A DNA stretch of 64,000 nt from Burkholderia sp. Ax-1719 (lineage in GTDB: Bacteria > Pseudomonadota > Gammaproteobacteria > Burkholderiales > Burkholderiaceae). The position numbers were made by a program, and so were the translations under genes. The notes beneath the pieces were generated by a model. That model saw only the letters and a list, made by a program, of their open reading frames with translations. It was not told where the DNA came from and searched no databases. The stretch covers positions 62,001 to 126,000 of the forward strand of contig NZ_VWWJ01000021.1 in NCBI RefSeq assembly GCF_011753055.1, written 5' to 3'. Positions 34,866 through 42,781 of this stretch are shown here, piece after piece. Positions within the stretch are counted from its first letter, which is position 1; every line of letters begins with the position of its first letter.

Positions 34866-34878
34866 CAAAGAGATTCGA

Positions 34879-34915
34879 GCAAAAAGCCCAGCCCTAACCC
34901 GGTTGGGCTTTTTGC
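34879..34915 (+). terminator. Intrinsic terminator after tRNA-Leu
   Basis: The arms AAAAAGCCCA and TGGGCTTTTT form a stem followed by further T residues, directly downstream of the tRNA. Confidence 0.85.
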
Positions 34916-35057
34916 TTTCTGAGCCTCGCGAAGCACTTCCAGCGCGCCACGGCACACGATGTATGGACAGGCCGGCGAGGCCTTGCGGGCTTCTGGGGCT
35001 ACTGCGGATCTACGTGGGTTTTCGGTTTTCGGCTCTGCGCTCTTCGACTTGAAATTC

Positions 35058-35489
35058 TTAGGCAGCCTTCAGCCAGACTCCTTCCGTGTCCTGGAATATC
35101 AGTCGCTCATCGACTTTCCGATCCAGATCTGCGACGCGCTCGATCAACTCCTTCAGCTTCACGTTTCCGTCGATTGTTTCTAGATAAATCGCGCGAAACA
35201 TCCTGTCCGCGGTCTTGGGTATCTTGCCGCGCTTTTCCCAGAGCGCCACGGTTTGCTCGGACGTTCCAAGCAAATCTGCGGCGCGATGTTGGGACAAATC
35301 CAACTCCTTTCTGAGGAAGCGGAATTCCGCTGCTGTCAGATGGCTTTTGCGTGCCAGCACACGACCAATCTCGCGATGAAGTCCATCTGCGTTTTCGATC
35401 GATACGGCTTCCCCGGAAGATGTTTTTCTGACGGTGTAGCCGTTAGCCAGCCACACGTTTAGCAGTCCGGTCTCTGTGTAGTGGTACAT
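35058..35489 (-). CDS. XRE-type helix-turn-helix protein, probable antitoxin
   Basis: This 143-residue protein has an N-terminal segment (YHYTETGLLNVWLANGY ... ADGLHREIG, residues 2-42) seen in a family of antitoxin-like regulators, and an XRE helix-turn-helix at about residues 55-100 (LTAAEFRFLRKELDLSQHRAADLLGTSEQTVALWEKRGKIP). The C-terminus is a short helix. It follows the DUF4258 gene after only 9 bp, with AGAGGA before its ATG, so the two form an operon. The order is toxin first, as in higBA- or mqsRA-type loci. Autoregulation through the palindrome at 35814-35832 is likely but inferred. Confidence 0.85.
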   Translation of the reverse strand: MYHYTETGLLNVWLANGYTVRKTSSGEAVSIENADGLHREIGRVLARKSHLTAAEFRFLRKELDLSQHRAADLLGTSEQTVALWEKRGKIPKTADRMFRAIYLETIDGNVKLKELIERVADLDRKVDERLIFQDTEGVWLKAA

Positions 35490-35498
35490 GGCTTCCTC

Positions 35499-35762
35499 TC
35501 AAAATACAGTGACGACGATGACCCAGTCGCCGTGTTCATCGCGCTCCAACACCGCCGCCACGTTGACATCGTCGCCCGCACTCCTACGATTCAAAGTGCA
35601 TTGCCAATGCCCTTTGCTGTTCGTGTGGGCCGGTTCGGTAACGCTGCCACGTCTGAGGCAATCGTAAATCTGCGTCGGCGTGATTTTTCGCTCGCGCATC
35701 CGCTTCTTTGCATGCGGCGAAATGGATACGCGCGCCGTATCCTCGGCAGTTTCACGAATCAA
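35499..35762 (-). CDS. DUF4258 protein, probable toxin
   Basis: This 87-residue basic protein contains the DUF4258 pattern: ISPHAKKRMRERKITPTQIYDCLRRGSV, then CTLNRRSAGDDVNVAAVLERD and a final strand VIVVTVF. DUF4258 proteins resemble RelE/MqsR-fold toxins and often sit next to helix-turn-helix antitoxins. The best start is a TTG at 35762; no in-frame ATG precedes the domain, and the ribosome site is poor, which would keep expression low. Toxicity is inferred from the family and the operon with the adjacent regulator. Confidence 0.75.
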   Translation of the reverse strand: MIRETAEDTARVSISPHAKKRMRERKITPTQIYDCLRRGSVTEPAHTNSKGHWQCTLNRRSAGDDVNVAAVLERDEHGDWVIVVTVF

Positions 35763-35813
35763 CCGCTACAGGTTCACGTCGCTCAATCTGAACGGTATGG
35801 ACTGGATAGTCAT

Positions 35814-35832
35814 ACCCATAATTATTATGGGT
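35814..35832. promoter_or_regulatory. Palindromic operator candidate of the toxin-antitoxin operon
   Basis: ACCCATAATTATTATGGGT is a perfect inverted repeat with nine-base arms around one base, 51 bp upstream of the toxin start. It overlaps the AT-rich spot where a -10 element of the minus-strand promoter would be. The antitoxin's helix-turn-helix domain is the likely ligand. Confidence 0.65.
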
Positions 35833-35901
35833 TACGCCAGCGCAATCGAGCGTATCGCGCACATGTCTCGACGCACATCAAACGCAGTGACGCTACAAAA
35901 G

Positions 35902-35927
35902 CAAAGCCCCGCCGCAGCGGGGCTTCG
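35902..35927 (-). terminator. Intrinsic terminator of the PoxB-like gene
   Basis: AAGCCCCGC / GCGGGGCTT arms with a four-base loop are followed on the minus strand by a T-rich run, 24 bp after the stop codon. Confidence 0.85.
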
Positions 35928-35948
35928 TGTTCTCCTAGTGCACCACCC

Positions 35949-37667
35949 TCACCGCAAATTCGTCTCCGCCAGTTCCAGCACCTCGTCGCCGCGTCCGCTC
36001 AGCACTGCGCGCAGCATGTACAGGCTGAAGCCCTTCGCCTGCGCCCATTGCAGCTTCGGCGGCATCGCCAGTTCGTGCTTTGCCGTCACCACATCGACGA
36101 GCGCCGGCCCCGGATGCGCAAACGCTTCGCGCAGCGCATCGTCGAGCGCCTCCGACGTTTCCACGCGCAAGCTGAACAGCCCCGCCCCCCTGGCGATATC
36201 CGCGAAGTTGGTCGCGGCGAGATCGGTGCCCGTTTCCACGTAGCCGCCCGCTTTCATCTCCATCGCCACGAAACCGAGCGAGCCATTATTCAGGACAACG
36301 ATCTTGATCGGCAGGTCGAGCTGGCGCGCCGTGAGGATATCGCCAAGCAACATCGACAGTCCGCCGTCGCCCGACAGCGAAATCACCTGACGCCCCACGT
36401 GCGCGGCCTGCGCGCCAAGCGCCTGCGGCATCGCATTCGCCATCGAGCCGTGGTTGAACGAGCCATGCAGCCTGCGGCGGCCGTTCATTGTCAGATAGCG
36501 CGCGGCCCATAGCGTGGGCGTGCCGACGTCGACGGCGAAAATCGCATCGTCGGCGGCGAGCGCGTCGAGGCGCGCCGTCACGTATTGCGGATGCAGCGGC
36601 TTGCCCGCGGGTGCCGGACGCGCGAGATCGTCGAGTCCCTTGCGCGCCTCGGCGTAATGTCCGCGCGCCTTGGTGATGAAGTGGCGGTCCGTCTTGCGCG
36701 TGAGCTTGGGCGTGAGCGCGCGCAGCGTCTCGCGCACATCGCCGATCAAACCCAGCGCGAGCGGCGCGCGTTTGCCGAGCGCCGCCGCATCGCGGTCGAT
36801 CTGCACGATGTTGGCGTGTCCGGGATAAAAGTTGCGATACGGGAAATCCGTGCCGAGCATGACCAGCGTGTCGCACGACATCATCGCGTGATAGCCCGAG
36901 CTGAAGCCGATCAGACCGGTCATGCCCACGTCGTACGGGTTATCCCATTCGACGTATTGCTTGCCGCGTAGCGCGTGCACAGTCGGCGCACCGAGCGCGT
37001 CCGCGAAGGCCACCACTTCGTCGTGCGCGCCTTTGCAGCCGCTGCCGCACAGCAGCGTCACGGCCTCCGAGCGGTTGAGCAGTTCCGCCAGCCGGTCGAG
37101 GTCCGCCGCGGCGGGCAAGGTCGCGGGGCGCTCGGTCTGCACCCACGTCGGTTCCTCGTCGGGCGCGTCGAGCAGCGCGACGTCGCCCGGCAGCACGATC
37201 ACGGCCACGCCCTTCTGGTCGATCGCCGTGCGCAGCGCCGTGGCCAGCACGCGCGGAAATTGCGAGGGATTGGTGACGAGTTCAACGTAATGGGCGCACT
37301 CGCGAAAGAGTTCGGTCGGGTGCGTTTCCTGGAAATAGCCGAGGCCGATTTCCGTCGACGGGATATGCGCGGCAATCGCCAGCACCGGCGAGCGGTTGCG
37401 ATGACAGTCGTACAGGCCGTTGATGAGGTGCAGATTGCCCGGGCCGCAACTGCCCGCGCAGACTGCGAGGCGGCCGGTCGCGGCGGCTTCGGCGCCGGCC
37501 GCGAAGGCAGCCACCTCCTCGTGTCGCGTATGCATCCAGCGGATCGAGCCAAGCTTGCGCAGGCTCGCCGACAACCCGTTCAGGCTGTCGCCCGTCACGC
37601 CCCAGATCCGTTCGACACCCACCGTTTCGAGCGTTTTCGCCAGAAAATCCGCAATCGTCTTCGCCAT
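35949..37667 (-). CDS. poxB: Thiamine-diphosphate-dependent pyruvate oxidase/dehydrogenase (PoxB-like)
   Basis: This 572-residue enzyme belongs to the acetolactate synthase/pyruvate oxidase family. It has the glutamate-containing N-terminal motif HTRHEEVAAFAAGAEA, the CGPGNLHLINGLYD segment, a central FAD/nucleotide-like domain, and the C-terminal ThDP motif GDGGLSM...VLNNGSLG. The C-terminal membrane-binding helix of E. coli PoxB is not obvious. Pyruvate to acetate plus CO2 with electrons to quinone is the likely reaction. The start at 37667 has GGAGG six bases upstream; the frame is open further upstream (to 37787) with no homology. Confidence 0.88.
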   Translation of the reverse strand: MAKTIADFLAKTLETVGVERIWGVTGDSLNGLSASLRKLGSIRWMHTRHEEVAAFAAGAEAAATGRLAVCAGSCGPGNLHLINGLYDCHRNRSPVLAIAAHIPSTEIGLGYFQETHPTELFRECAHYVELVTNPSQFPRVLATALRTAIDQKGVAVIVLPGDVALLDAPDEEPTWVQTERPATLPAAADLDRLAELLNRSEAVTLLCGSGCKGAHDEVVAFADALGAPTVHALRGKQYVEWDNPYDVGMTGLIGFSSGYHAMMSCDTLVMLGTDFPYRNFYPGHANIVQIDRDAAALGKRAPLALGLIGDVRETLRALTPKLTRKTDRHFITKARGHYAEARKGLDDLARPAPAGKPLHPQYVTARLDALAADDAIFAVDVGTPTLWAARYLTMNGRRRLHGSFNHGSMANAMPQALGAQAAHVGRQVISLSGDGGLSMLLGDILTARQLDLPIKIVVLNNGSLGFVAMEMKAGGYVETGTDLAATNFADIARGAGLFSLRVETSEALDDALREAFAHPGPALVDVVTAKHELAMPPKLQWAQAKGFSLYMLRAVLSGRGDEVLELAETNLR

Positions 37668-37957
37668 GCTGTCCTCCACGTAAGCTGACAGGCGCAGCGC
37701 ACGCCACATGGCGGCGGCGCGGCGCTGCGCGAAAAAAAGGGAAGCGAGCAGCCCGAGCGCGATGGCGTGAAGCGATCCACGGGCCACTGCATCGCGCTAC
37801 GTTACGCCAAGTGCGCGAAACACGTCGTGAACGGCGTTCAACTGCAACCAGATTGGATGCGAACCGCAAGCCGATCGTCGGCGAGCGCAGCGTTGCGAGC
37901 CTGGCGGCCCGTAGGCTTCGCTAAAATGCTGCGGTTTCAGGTAGCCGGCGTCTCGTC

Positions 37958-38665
37958 ATGAATCTCGAAAGCATTCTTTTCTCACAGGGTTTCGGCACGC
38001 GCCGCCAGTGCCGCGGCCTGATCGCCGACGCTCGCGTGAGCGTCGCGGGCGAGTCCTGCACCGATCCGCTCGCCGACTTCGACACGGACGGTCTGGTGTT
38101 CGGCGTCGATGATGAATCCTGGCCGTTTCACGAACGCGCCTATCTCGCGCTGAACAAGCCTGCGGGCTACGAGTGCTCGCGCGATCCGCAGCATCATTTG
38201 AGCGTGTTTCATCTGCTGCCGCCGCAGTTCGCCGAGCGCAATGTGCAGTGCGTGGGCCGGCTCGATCAGGACACCACCGGCCTCCTGCTGCTCTCCGACG
38301 ACGGCCAGTTCGTGCATGCGTTCACGTCGCCCAAACGCAAGGTGCCGAAGATCTACGTGGCGACCACGCGCCATCCAGTCGACGATGCGCAGTTGCAGGC
38401 GCTGCGCGACGGCGTCCTGTTGCACGGCGAGCGCGCGCCGAGCGTGGCGCTCGCGGCCAACGCGCGCGGCGAGCACGAGCTGGAGTTGAGCGTGCTCGAA
38501 GGCAAGTATCACCAGGTCAAGCGCATGGTGGCCGCGGCGGGCAACCGTGTGGAGGCGCTGCATCGCGAGCGCATCGGCGGCTATACGCTGCCCGCGGACC
38601 TCGCGCCGGGCGCCTGGAAGTGGCTCGACGCCGCTGAACTGACCGCATTGCGCAACACGGGGTAA
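37958..38665 (+). CDS. RsuA-type rRNA pseudouridine synthase
   Basis: This 235-residue enzyme converts a uridine of rRNA to pseudouridine. It starts with an S4 RNA-binding domain (MNLESILFSQGFGTRRQCRGLIADARV) and has the catalytic aspartate in CVGRLDQDTTGLLLLSDDG near residue 105 and the KVPKIYVATTRHPV and EGKYHQVKRMVAAAGN segments of the RsuA/RluB group. RsuA (16S U516) is the nearest guess by size and sequence. A -10-like TAAAAT is at 37922-37927. Confidence 0.9.
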   Translation: MNLESILFSQGFGTRRQCRGLIADARVSVAGESCTDPLADFDTDGLVFGVDDESWPFHERAYLALNKPAGYECSRDPQHHLSVFHLLPPQFAERNVQCVGRLDQDTTGLLLLSDDGQFVHAFTSPKRKVPKIYVATTRHPVDDAQLQALRDGVLLHGERAPSVALAANARGEHELELSVLEGKYHQVKRMVAAAGNRVEALHRERIGGYTLPADLAPGAWKWLDAAELTALRNTG

Positions 38666-38819
38666 ACCACGTCGCATGCCGCGCGGCCTTGTCCAGCCGG
38701 GCGGTCAACGTTTTCAAGCGCTGAATGCGCCCTTTTTATGCCGCGCCGCAGCATGCTCTTCCTGACACCCCGCCCTATACTCCCTTAAACAACGATTACA
38801 AGTTTCAAGGAGGGGCATC

Positions 38820-39008
38820 ATGGACATCAACGACACCTTCGGCATTCCATTCGTGTTGATGGCTTTCATGGGTCTAGGGGTGATTCTGATCGGCGGCCTG
38901 CTGGCGTCGATGCGTTATCGGCATCAATACCATCCGAATCTGATCGGAGCGCTCATCGGGGCTCTGCTGTGCTTCCTCCTGATCGAGGCGCTGCCGGCAA
39001 TCACGTGA
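38820..39008 (+). CDS. Small two-span membrane protein
   Basis: This 62-residue protein consists of two hydrophobic segments (PFVLMAFMGLGVILIGGLLA and LIGALIGALLCFLLIEALPA) joined by a short basic loop (MRYRHQYHPN). AAGGAGG sits eight bases before the ATG, and a -10-like TATACT (38776-38781) lies upstream. There is no recognised family. It is probably a small inner-membrane protein of unknown role. Confidence 0.75.
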   Translation: MDINDTFGIPFVLMAFMGLGVILIGGLLASMRYRHQYHPNLIGALIGALLCFLLIEALPAIT

Positions 39009-39041
39009 ACGGCACGCTTGCGCCGCGCCGCCCATCCGACC

Positions 39042-40133
39042 TTACGGGTGCGGCGACCGCGAGCGCACGGACTCGCTCAAAAACGCATCCACATCGGGAT
39101 AACGCAGGCGCACACGCAATTCGCGCGTGAGCCGCGTGTTGTCCAGCCGCCGCGATTCGCGCATGAACGACAGCAGCACCGGGTCAAGCTCGCGCTCGGC
39201 CACGGCGCGGCTCACGCGCGGCGCGCGCTCCAGACCGAAGGCATCCGCGACGCGGTCGAAATATTCCCCCATCTTGAGTTCGCTATCGTCGCTTGCGTGA
39301 ACGATGCGGCCCGCTTTGCCGTGGGTGGTCATGCGCACAAGGATGGCCGCGAGATCGTCGGCGTGGATGTGGCTGGTGTAGACGTCGTCGCTGGCCGCGA
39401 GCGCGGGCGTGCGCTTTTCCAGCCGCGCCAGCGGCAGGCGGCTCGCCGCGTAAATGCCGGGGATGCGGGCGATGGTCGCCTTCAGCGCGCCGCTTGCCGT
39501 GGCGCGCCGCAATTGGCGCTCGGCGGCCACGCGCCGTTTGGCGCGCGCGTTGGCGGGCCGCGGCGTGCGCGTTTCGTCGATGCGCGCTCCGCCGCAATCG
39601 CCGTAAACGCCCGTCGTGCTGGCATAAACCAGCGTCGGACGCAGGCGCGCGGCGGGTTGGGCGCGACGGGATCGTAAGGTGCGCTCGGGTACAATAGAGG
39701 ATGGTTTTGGCGCCGAAAAAGTGCCTGAAGCCGGGCCCGCGGTTGGTCCCGATGCGGCGCGCATTTTGCGACTGAAGTGGCGTGCGGCGCGACGTGTAGC
39801 AAGACGTGCAACCGACCGGCGGCGCGCCTTGAGCGCGGCAATCAGCCTGCGGGTGCGCAAATCGTCGTCGCCGTCTTTCTGGGGCGGCGCGAGGTGCAGC
39901 ACGGTGCCGGCGAGACCCGCCAGCCGCGTCATACGCGAACGCTGGTCGAGGTCGCCCAGAACGGGCACGGCGCCCGCGGCGCGCAGCAGGTCGACGCGCT
40001 CCGGTCGGCGGGTCAGAGCAAATACGCGCGGACGAGCGCGACGCGCCTGAAGTTGCGCGACGCAGCGCAGGCCGACGTCGCCGCAACCGACGATAAGGAT
40101 GCGCGCACGGCGCAAGGTTCGTGTGGCAATCAT
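39042..40133 (-). CDS. NAD(P)-binding epimerase/dehydratase-like protein with an atypical insertion
   Basis: This 363-residue protein has an N-terminal Rossmann motif (ARILIVGCGDVGLR), an RPTLVYASTTGVYGDCGG segment with the serine-tyrosine area of extended short-chain dehydrogenases, and YTSHIHADDLAAILVRM near residue 270. It resembles YeeZ-type epimerase-like proteins but is longer. The extra length is an Arg/Ala/Ser-rich stretch at about residues 105-160 with codon use unlike the flanks. It is divergent from the flavoreductase gene. Function unknown. Confidence 0.8.
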   Translation of the reverse strand: MIATRTLRRARILIVGCGDVGLRCVAQLQARRARPRVFALTRRPERVDLLRAAGAVPVLGDLDQRSRMTRLAGLAGTVLHLAPPQKDGDDDLRTRRLIAALKARRRSVARLATRRAARHFSRKMRAASGPTAGPASGTFSAPKPSSIVPERTLRSRRAQPAARLRPTLVYASTTGVYGDCGGARIDETRTPRPANARAKRRVAAERQLRRATASGALKATIARIPGIYAASRLPLARLEKRTPALAASDDVYTSHIHADDLAAILVRMTTHGKAGRIVHASDDSELKMGEYFDRVADAFGLERAPRVSRAVAERELDPVLLSFMRESRRLDNTRLTRELRVRLRYPDVDAFLSESVRSRSPHP

Positions 40134-40196
40134 GGTGGACCTATTTTATCCGCCGCCCGCCGTTCCCCCGAATGACAGACTTACGCTTTCTCGAAT

Positions 40197-41228
40197 ATGG
40201 CTTTCAACGTAACGCTTAAGCAAAGTGGCCGGCAATTCCAGGTCGAGCCCGACGAAACCGTTCTCAACGCGGCCCTGCGTCAGGGCGTCGGCATTCCGTA
40301 CGGCTGCAAGAACGGCGCGTGCGGATCGTGCAAGGGCACGGTCTGCAGCGGTGAAGTCGAGCAGCGCGCCCACGCGGCCTCGGCGCTGTCGAACGACGAA
40401 CGCACGCGCGGCATGGCGCTGCTGTGCTGCGCGACCGCGCAGACCGACCTCGAAGTCGACATCCGCGAAGTCGCGGGCGTGGGCGACATGCAGGTGCGCA
40501 AGCTGCCTACCCGCATCGCCGCGATCGAGCGCCGCGCCGACGACGTCGTCGTCCTCAAGCTGCAACTGCCCGCCAACGAGCGTCTGCAGTACCTCGCCGG
40601 CCAATACCTCGAATTCATCCTTAAGGATGGCACGCGCCGTTGCTATTCGATGGCCAGCGCCCCGCACGAGGAAGGCCCGATCGAGCTGCACATCCGCCAC
40701 ATGCCGGGCGGCAAGTTCACCGACCACGTCTTCACGCAACTGAAGGAGCGCGACATCCTGCGCTTCGAAGCGCCGCTCGGCACCTTCTTCCTGCGCGAGG
40801 ATTCGGACAAACCCATCGTGCTGCTGGCTTCGGGCACCGGTTTCGCGCCGCTCAAGGCGATTGTCGAGCATGCGGTTCACAAGAACCTGAACCGCCCGAT
40901 GACGCTCTACTGGGGGGCGCGCCAGAAGAAGGATCTGTACCTGATGGAGCTCGCCGAACAATGGGCGAAGGACATCCCGAACTTCCGCTTCGTGCCGGTG
41001 CTCTCCGAACCCGCCGCCGAGGACGCCTGGACCGGCCGCACCGGTTTCGTGCACCGCGCGGTGATCGAGGATCTGCCCGATCTGTCGGCCTGCCAGGTCT
41101 ACGCCTGCGGCGCGCCGGTGATGGTGGAATCGGCCCAGCGCGACTTCACGCAACACCACGGCCTGCCCGAAGACGAGTTCTACGCGGACTCGTTCACGAG
41201 CGCCGCGGACCTCGCGAACGCGGTCTAA
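40197..41228 (+). CDS. Iron-sulfur flavoreductase (CDP-6-deoxy-delta-3,4-glucoseen reductase-like)
   Basis: This 343-residue protein has a plant-type [2Fe-2S] ferredoxin domain at the N-terminus (cysteines in YGCKNGACGSCKGTVC and LLCC), an FAD-binding domain with RCYSMAS (residues near 150) and an NAD-binding domain with LLASGTGFAPLKAIVEHA. Such proteins pass electrons from NAD(P)H through FAD to the cluster. Burkholderia homologues are usually named after the deoxysugar reductase AscD; the real partner is not indicated here, since no deoxysugar genes are near. Confidence 0.88.
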   Translation: MAFNVTLKQSGRQFQVEPDETVLNAALRQGVGIPYGCKNGACGSCKGTVCSGEVEQRAHAASALSNDERTRGMALLCCATAQTDLEVDIREVAGVGDMQVRKLPTRIAAIERRADDVVVLKLQLPANERLQYLAGQYLEFILKDGTRRCYSMASAPHEEGPIELHIRHMPGGKFTDHVFTQLKERDILRFEAPLGTFFLREDSDKPIVLLASGTGFAPLKAIVEHAVHKNLNRPMTLYWGARQKKDLYLMELAEQWAKDIPNFRFVPVLSEPAAEDAWTGRTGFVHRAVIEDLPDLSACQVYACGAPVMVESAQRDFTQHHGLPEDEFYADSFTSAADLANAV

Positions 41229-41329
41229 TCCAGTGCAAGCGCCGTCGTCAAAGGCTTGCGCCGCGCCCGTTGCGCGCGCAAGCCTGGCCGCCGTCACGAA
41301 AATTTCTTCGCCGGCCTGCACATTGACGG

Positions 41330-41359
41330 TTTACATCGCCGATCCGCTTGTCGTATTCT
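41330..41359 (+). promoter_or_regulatory. Candidate promoter of the argD leader transcript
   Basis: TTTACA (41330-41335) and TATTCT (41354-41359) are separated by 18 bp. Transcription would start at about 41366, essentially at the A of the leader ORF's ATG, giving a leaderless mRNA. TTGACG at 41323-41328 is a better -35 by sequence but too far (25 bp) for this -10. Confidence 0.55.
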
Positions 41360-41366
41360 TGCGCCC

Positions 41367-41417
41367 ATGAACCGCATCCTGTCCGAACTCCGACGTCGCC
41401 GCTCGCCCCATCTCTAG
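41367..41417 (+). CDS. Putative arginine leader peptide (16 residues)
   Basis: This short ORF encodes MNRILSELRRRRSPHL. Five of 16 residues are Arg and four are consecutive (codons 41391-41402). It has no Shine-Dalgarno sequence but begins at the predicted transcription start, like known leaderless trpL peptides of rhizobia. It is followed by an intrinsic terminator and argD, an arginine-synthesis gene. The likely role is to sense charged tRNA-Arg by ribosome stalling. This is inferred from arrangement only; no homologue is known to me. Confidence 0.6.
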   Translation: MNRILSELRRRRSPHL

Positions 41418-41520
41418 GGCCTGGCTTAGTCGCGGACGCGCGTTGCGAAGGGTTTCACCCCACAGCGCACAGGAAGTTCGAATCACGAAAGCCACGGCCA
41501 GCCCGTGGCTTTTTGTTTTT
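41418..41520 (+). terminator. Putative transcription attenuator of argD
   Basis: The terminator stem AAAGCCACGG (41488-41497) / CCGTGGCTTT (41503-41512) is perfect, with loop CCAGC and a following T-rich run. Its left arm can alternatively pair as AAGCCACGGCC (41489-41499) with GGCCTGGCTT (41418-41427), giving ten pairs and one bulged C. Segment 41418-41427 begins one base after the stop codon of the leader ORF, so a ribosome stalled at the Arg codons would leave it free to form the anti-terminator. Confidence 0.65.
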
Positions 41521-41581
41521 CTGCCGCATCGTTTCACCCCGTTTTCAACCCTTTTGCAATCCCATCGCGGAGCCCGTTGCC

Positions 41582-42766
41582 ATGAATTTTTCCGAGTACC
41601 CGATCGAGTCGCTGATGTACATCACCAACCGGCCCGAAATCGTTTTCACGCATGGCAAGGGGTCGTGGCTCTACGACAACGAAGGCAAGCGATACCTCGA
41701 CTTCATCCAGGGCTGGGCCGTCAACAGCCTGGGCCACGGCAACGAAGGCATGATCGAAGCGCTGGAAAAGCAGGCGCGCCTGCTGATCAACCCGTCGCCG
41801 GCCTTCTACAACGAGCCGATGGCGAAGCTCGCCGGCCTGCTGACCGAACATAGCTGCTTCGACAAAGTGTTCTTCGCCAACAGCGGCGCGGAAGCCAACG
41901 AAGGCGCGATCAAGCTCGCGCGCAAGTGGGGCAAGAAGCATCGCGACGGCGCGTACGAGATCATCACGTTCGATCACAGCTTCCACGGCCGCACCATCGC
42001 GACGATGTCGGCGAGCGGCAAGCCGGGCTGGGACACGATCTACGCACCGCAAGTGCCGGGCTTCCCGAAGGCCGATCTGAACGACATCGCCTCGGTCGAA
42101 AAGCTCATCACCGGCAAGACCGTGGCCGTGATGCTCGAACCGATCCAGGGCGAAGGCGGCGTGATTCCCGCCACGCGTGAATTCATGCAGGCACTGCGCG
42201 CGCTCACGAAGAAGCACGGCATCCTGCTGATCGTCGACGAAGTGCAGACCGGCTGCGGCCGTGCGGGCACCCTGTTCGCCTATGAACTGTCGGGCATCGA
42301 ACCGGACATCATGACGCTCGGCAAGGGCATCGGCGGCGGCGTGCCGCTCGCGGCGCTGTGCGCGAAGCAGGAAGTCTGCGTGTTCGAAGCGGGCGATCAG
42401 GGCGGCACCTACAACGGCAATCCGCTGATGACGGCGGTCGGCTATTCGGTGATCTCGCAAATGGTCGCGCCGGGCTTCCTCGAAGGCGTGCGCGCTCGCG
42501 GCGAATACCTGCGCGAAAAGCTGCTCGAACTGTCGGCTGAACGCGGCTTCCAGGGCGAGCGCGGCGAAGGTCTGCTGCGCGCGCTGATGCTCGGCAAGGA
42601 CATCGGCCCGGAAATCGTCGAAAAGGCCCGCGTCATGCAGCCGGACGGCCTGCTGCTCAACGCGGCGCGCCCGAACCTGCTGCGCTTTATGCCCGCGCTG
42701 AACGTCACGAACGAGGAAATCGACCAGATGATGGCGATGCTGCGCACCATCCTCGACTCGCTGTAA
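41582..42766 (+). CDS. argD: Acetylornithine aminotransferase family protein
   Basis: This 394-residue PLP enzyme is a class III aminotransferase of the ArgD type, converting N-acetylglutamate semialdehyde to N-acetylornithine in arginine synthesis. It shows FANSGAEANEGAIKLARKWG, FHGRTIATMSASG, the aspartate in LLIVDEVQTGCGR and the PLP lysine in TLGKGIGGGVPLAALCA. The ATG at 41582 has GGAG about nine bases upstream and gives the normal N-terminus; the longer open frame from 41348 would run through the terminator. Related ornithine or succinylornithine enzymes cannot be excluded by sequence alone, but the Arg-rich leader supports arginine. Confidence 0.92.
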   Translation: MNFSEYPIESLMYITNRPEIVFTHGKGSWLYDNEGKRYLDFIQGWAVNSLGHGNEGMIEALEKQARLLINPSPAFYNEPMAKLAGLLTEHSCFDKVFFANSGAEANEGAIKLARKWGKKHRDGAYEIITFDHSFHGRTIATMSASGKPGWDTIYAPQVPGFPKADLNDIASVEKLITGKTVAVMLEPIQGEGGVIPATREFMQALRALTKKHGILLIVDEVQTGCGRAGTLFAYELSGIEPDIMTLGKGIGGGVPLAALCAKQEVCVFEAGDQGGTYNGNPLMTAVGYSVISQMVAPGFLEGVRARGEYLREKLLELSAERGFQGERGEGLLRALMLGKDIGPEIVEKARVMQPDGLLLNAARPNLLRFMPALNVTNEEIDQMMAMLRTILDSL

Positions 42767-42781
42767 AAGCCGGAGCACGCG

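Larger units (their letters stand above)
41229..41581 (+). other. argD upstream region: leader ORF and attenuator
   Basis: The gap between the flavoreductase and argD contains, in order, a promoter-like pair (41323-41359), a 16-codon Arg-rich ORF (41367-41417), an anti-terminator candidate (41418-41427) and a terminator (41488-41520). Individual elements have their own entries. No other gene is present. Confidence 0.75.

Noticed and set aside
34706..34897. A 63-codon ORF running through tRNA-Leu
   Set aside because: It is read straight through a perfect tRNA gene and has no ribosome site.
34781..35950. Possible integrated element at tRNA-Leu carrying the toxin-antitoxin pair
   Set aside because: No integrase gene and no second copy of the tRNA 3' end was found nearby, so site-specific integration is not supported.
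41488..41520. The argD-proximal hairpin as a simple terminator of the flavoreductase gene
   Set aside because: It lies 260 bp after that gene and shares its left arm with an alternative pairing at the end of the Arg-rich ORF, so attenuation explains more; the simple role cannot be fully excluded.
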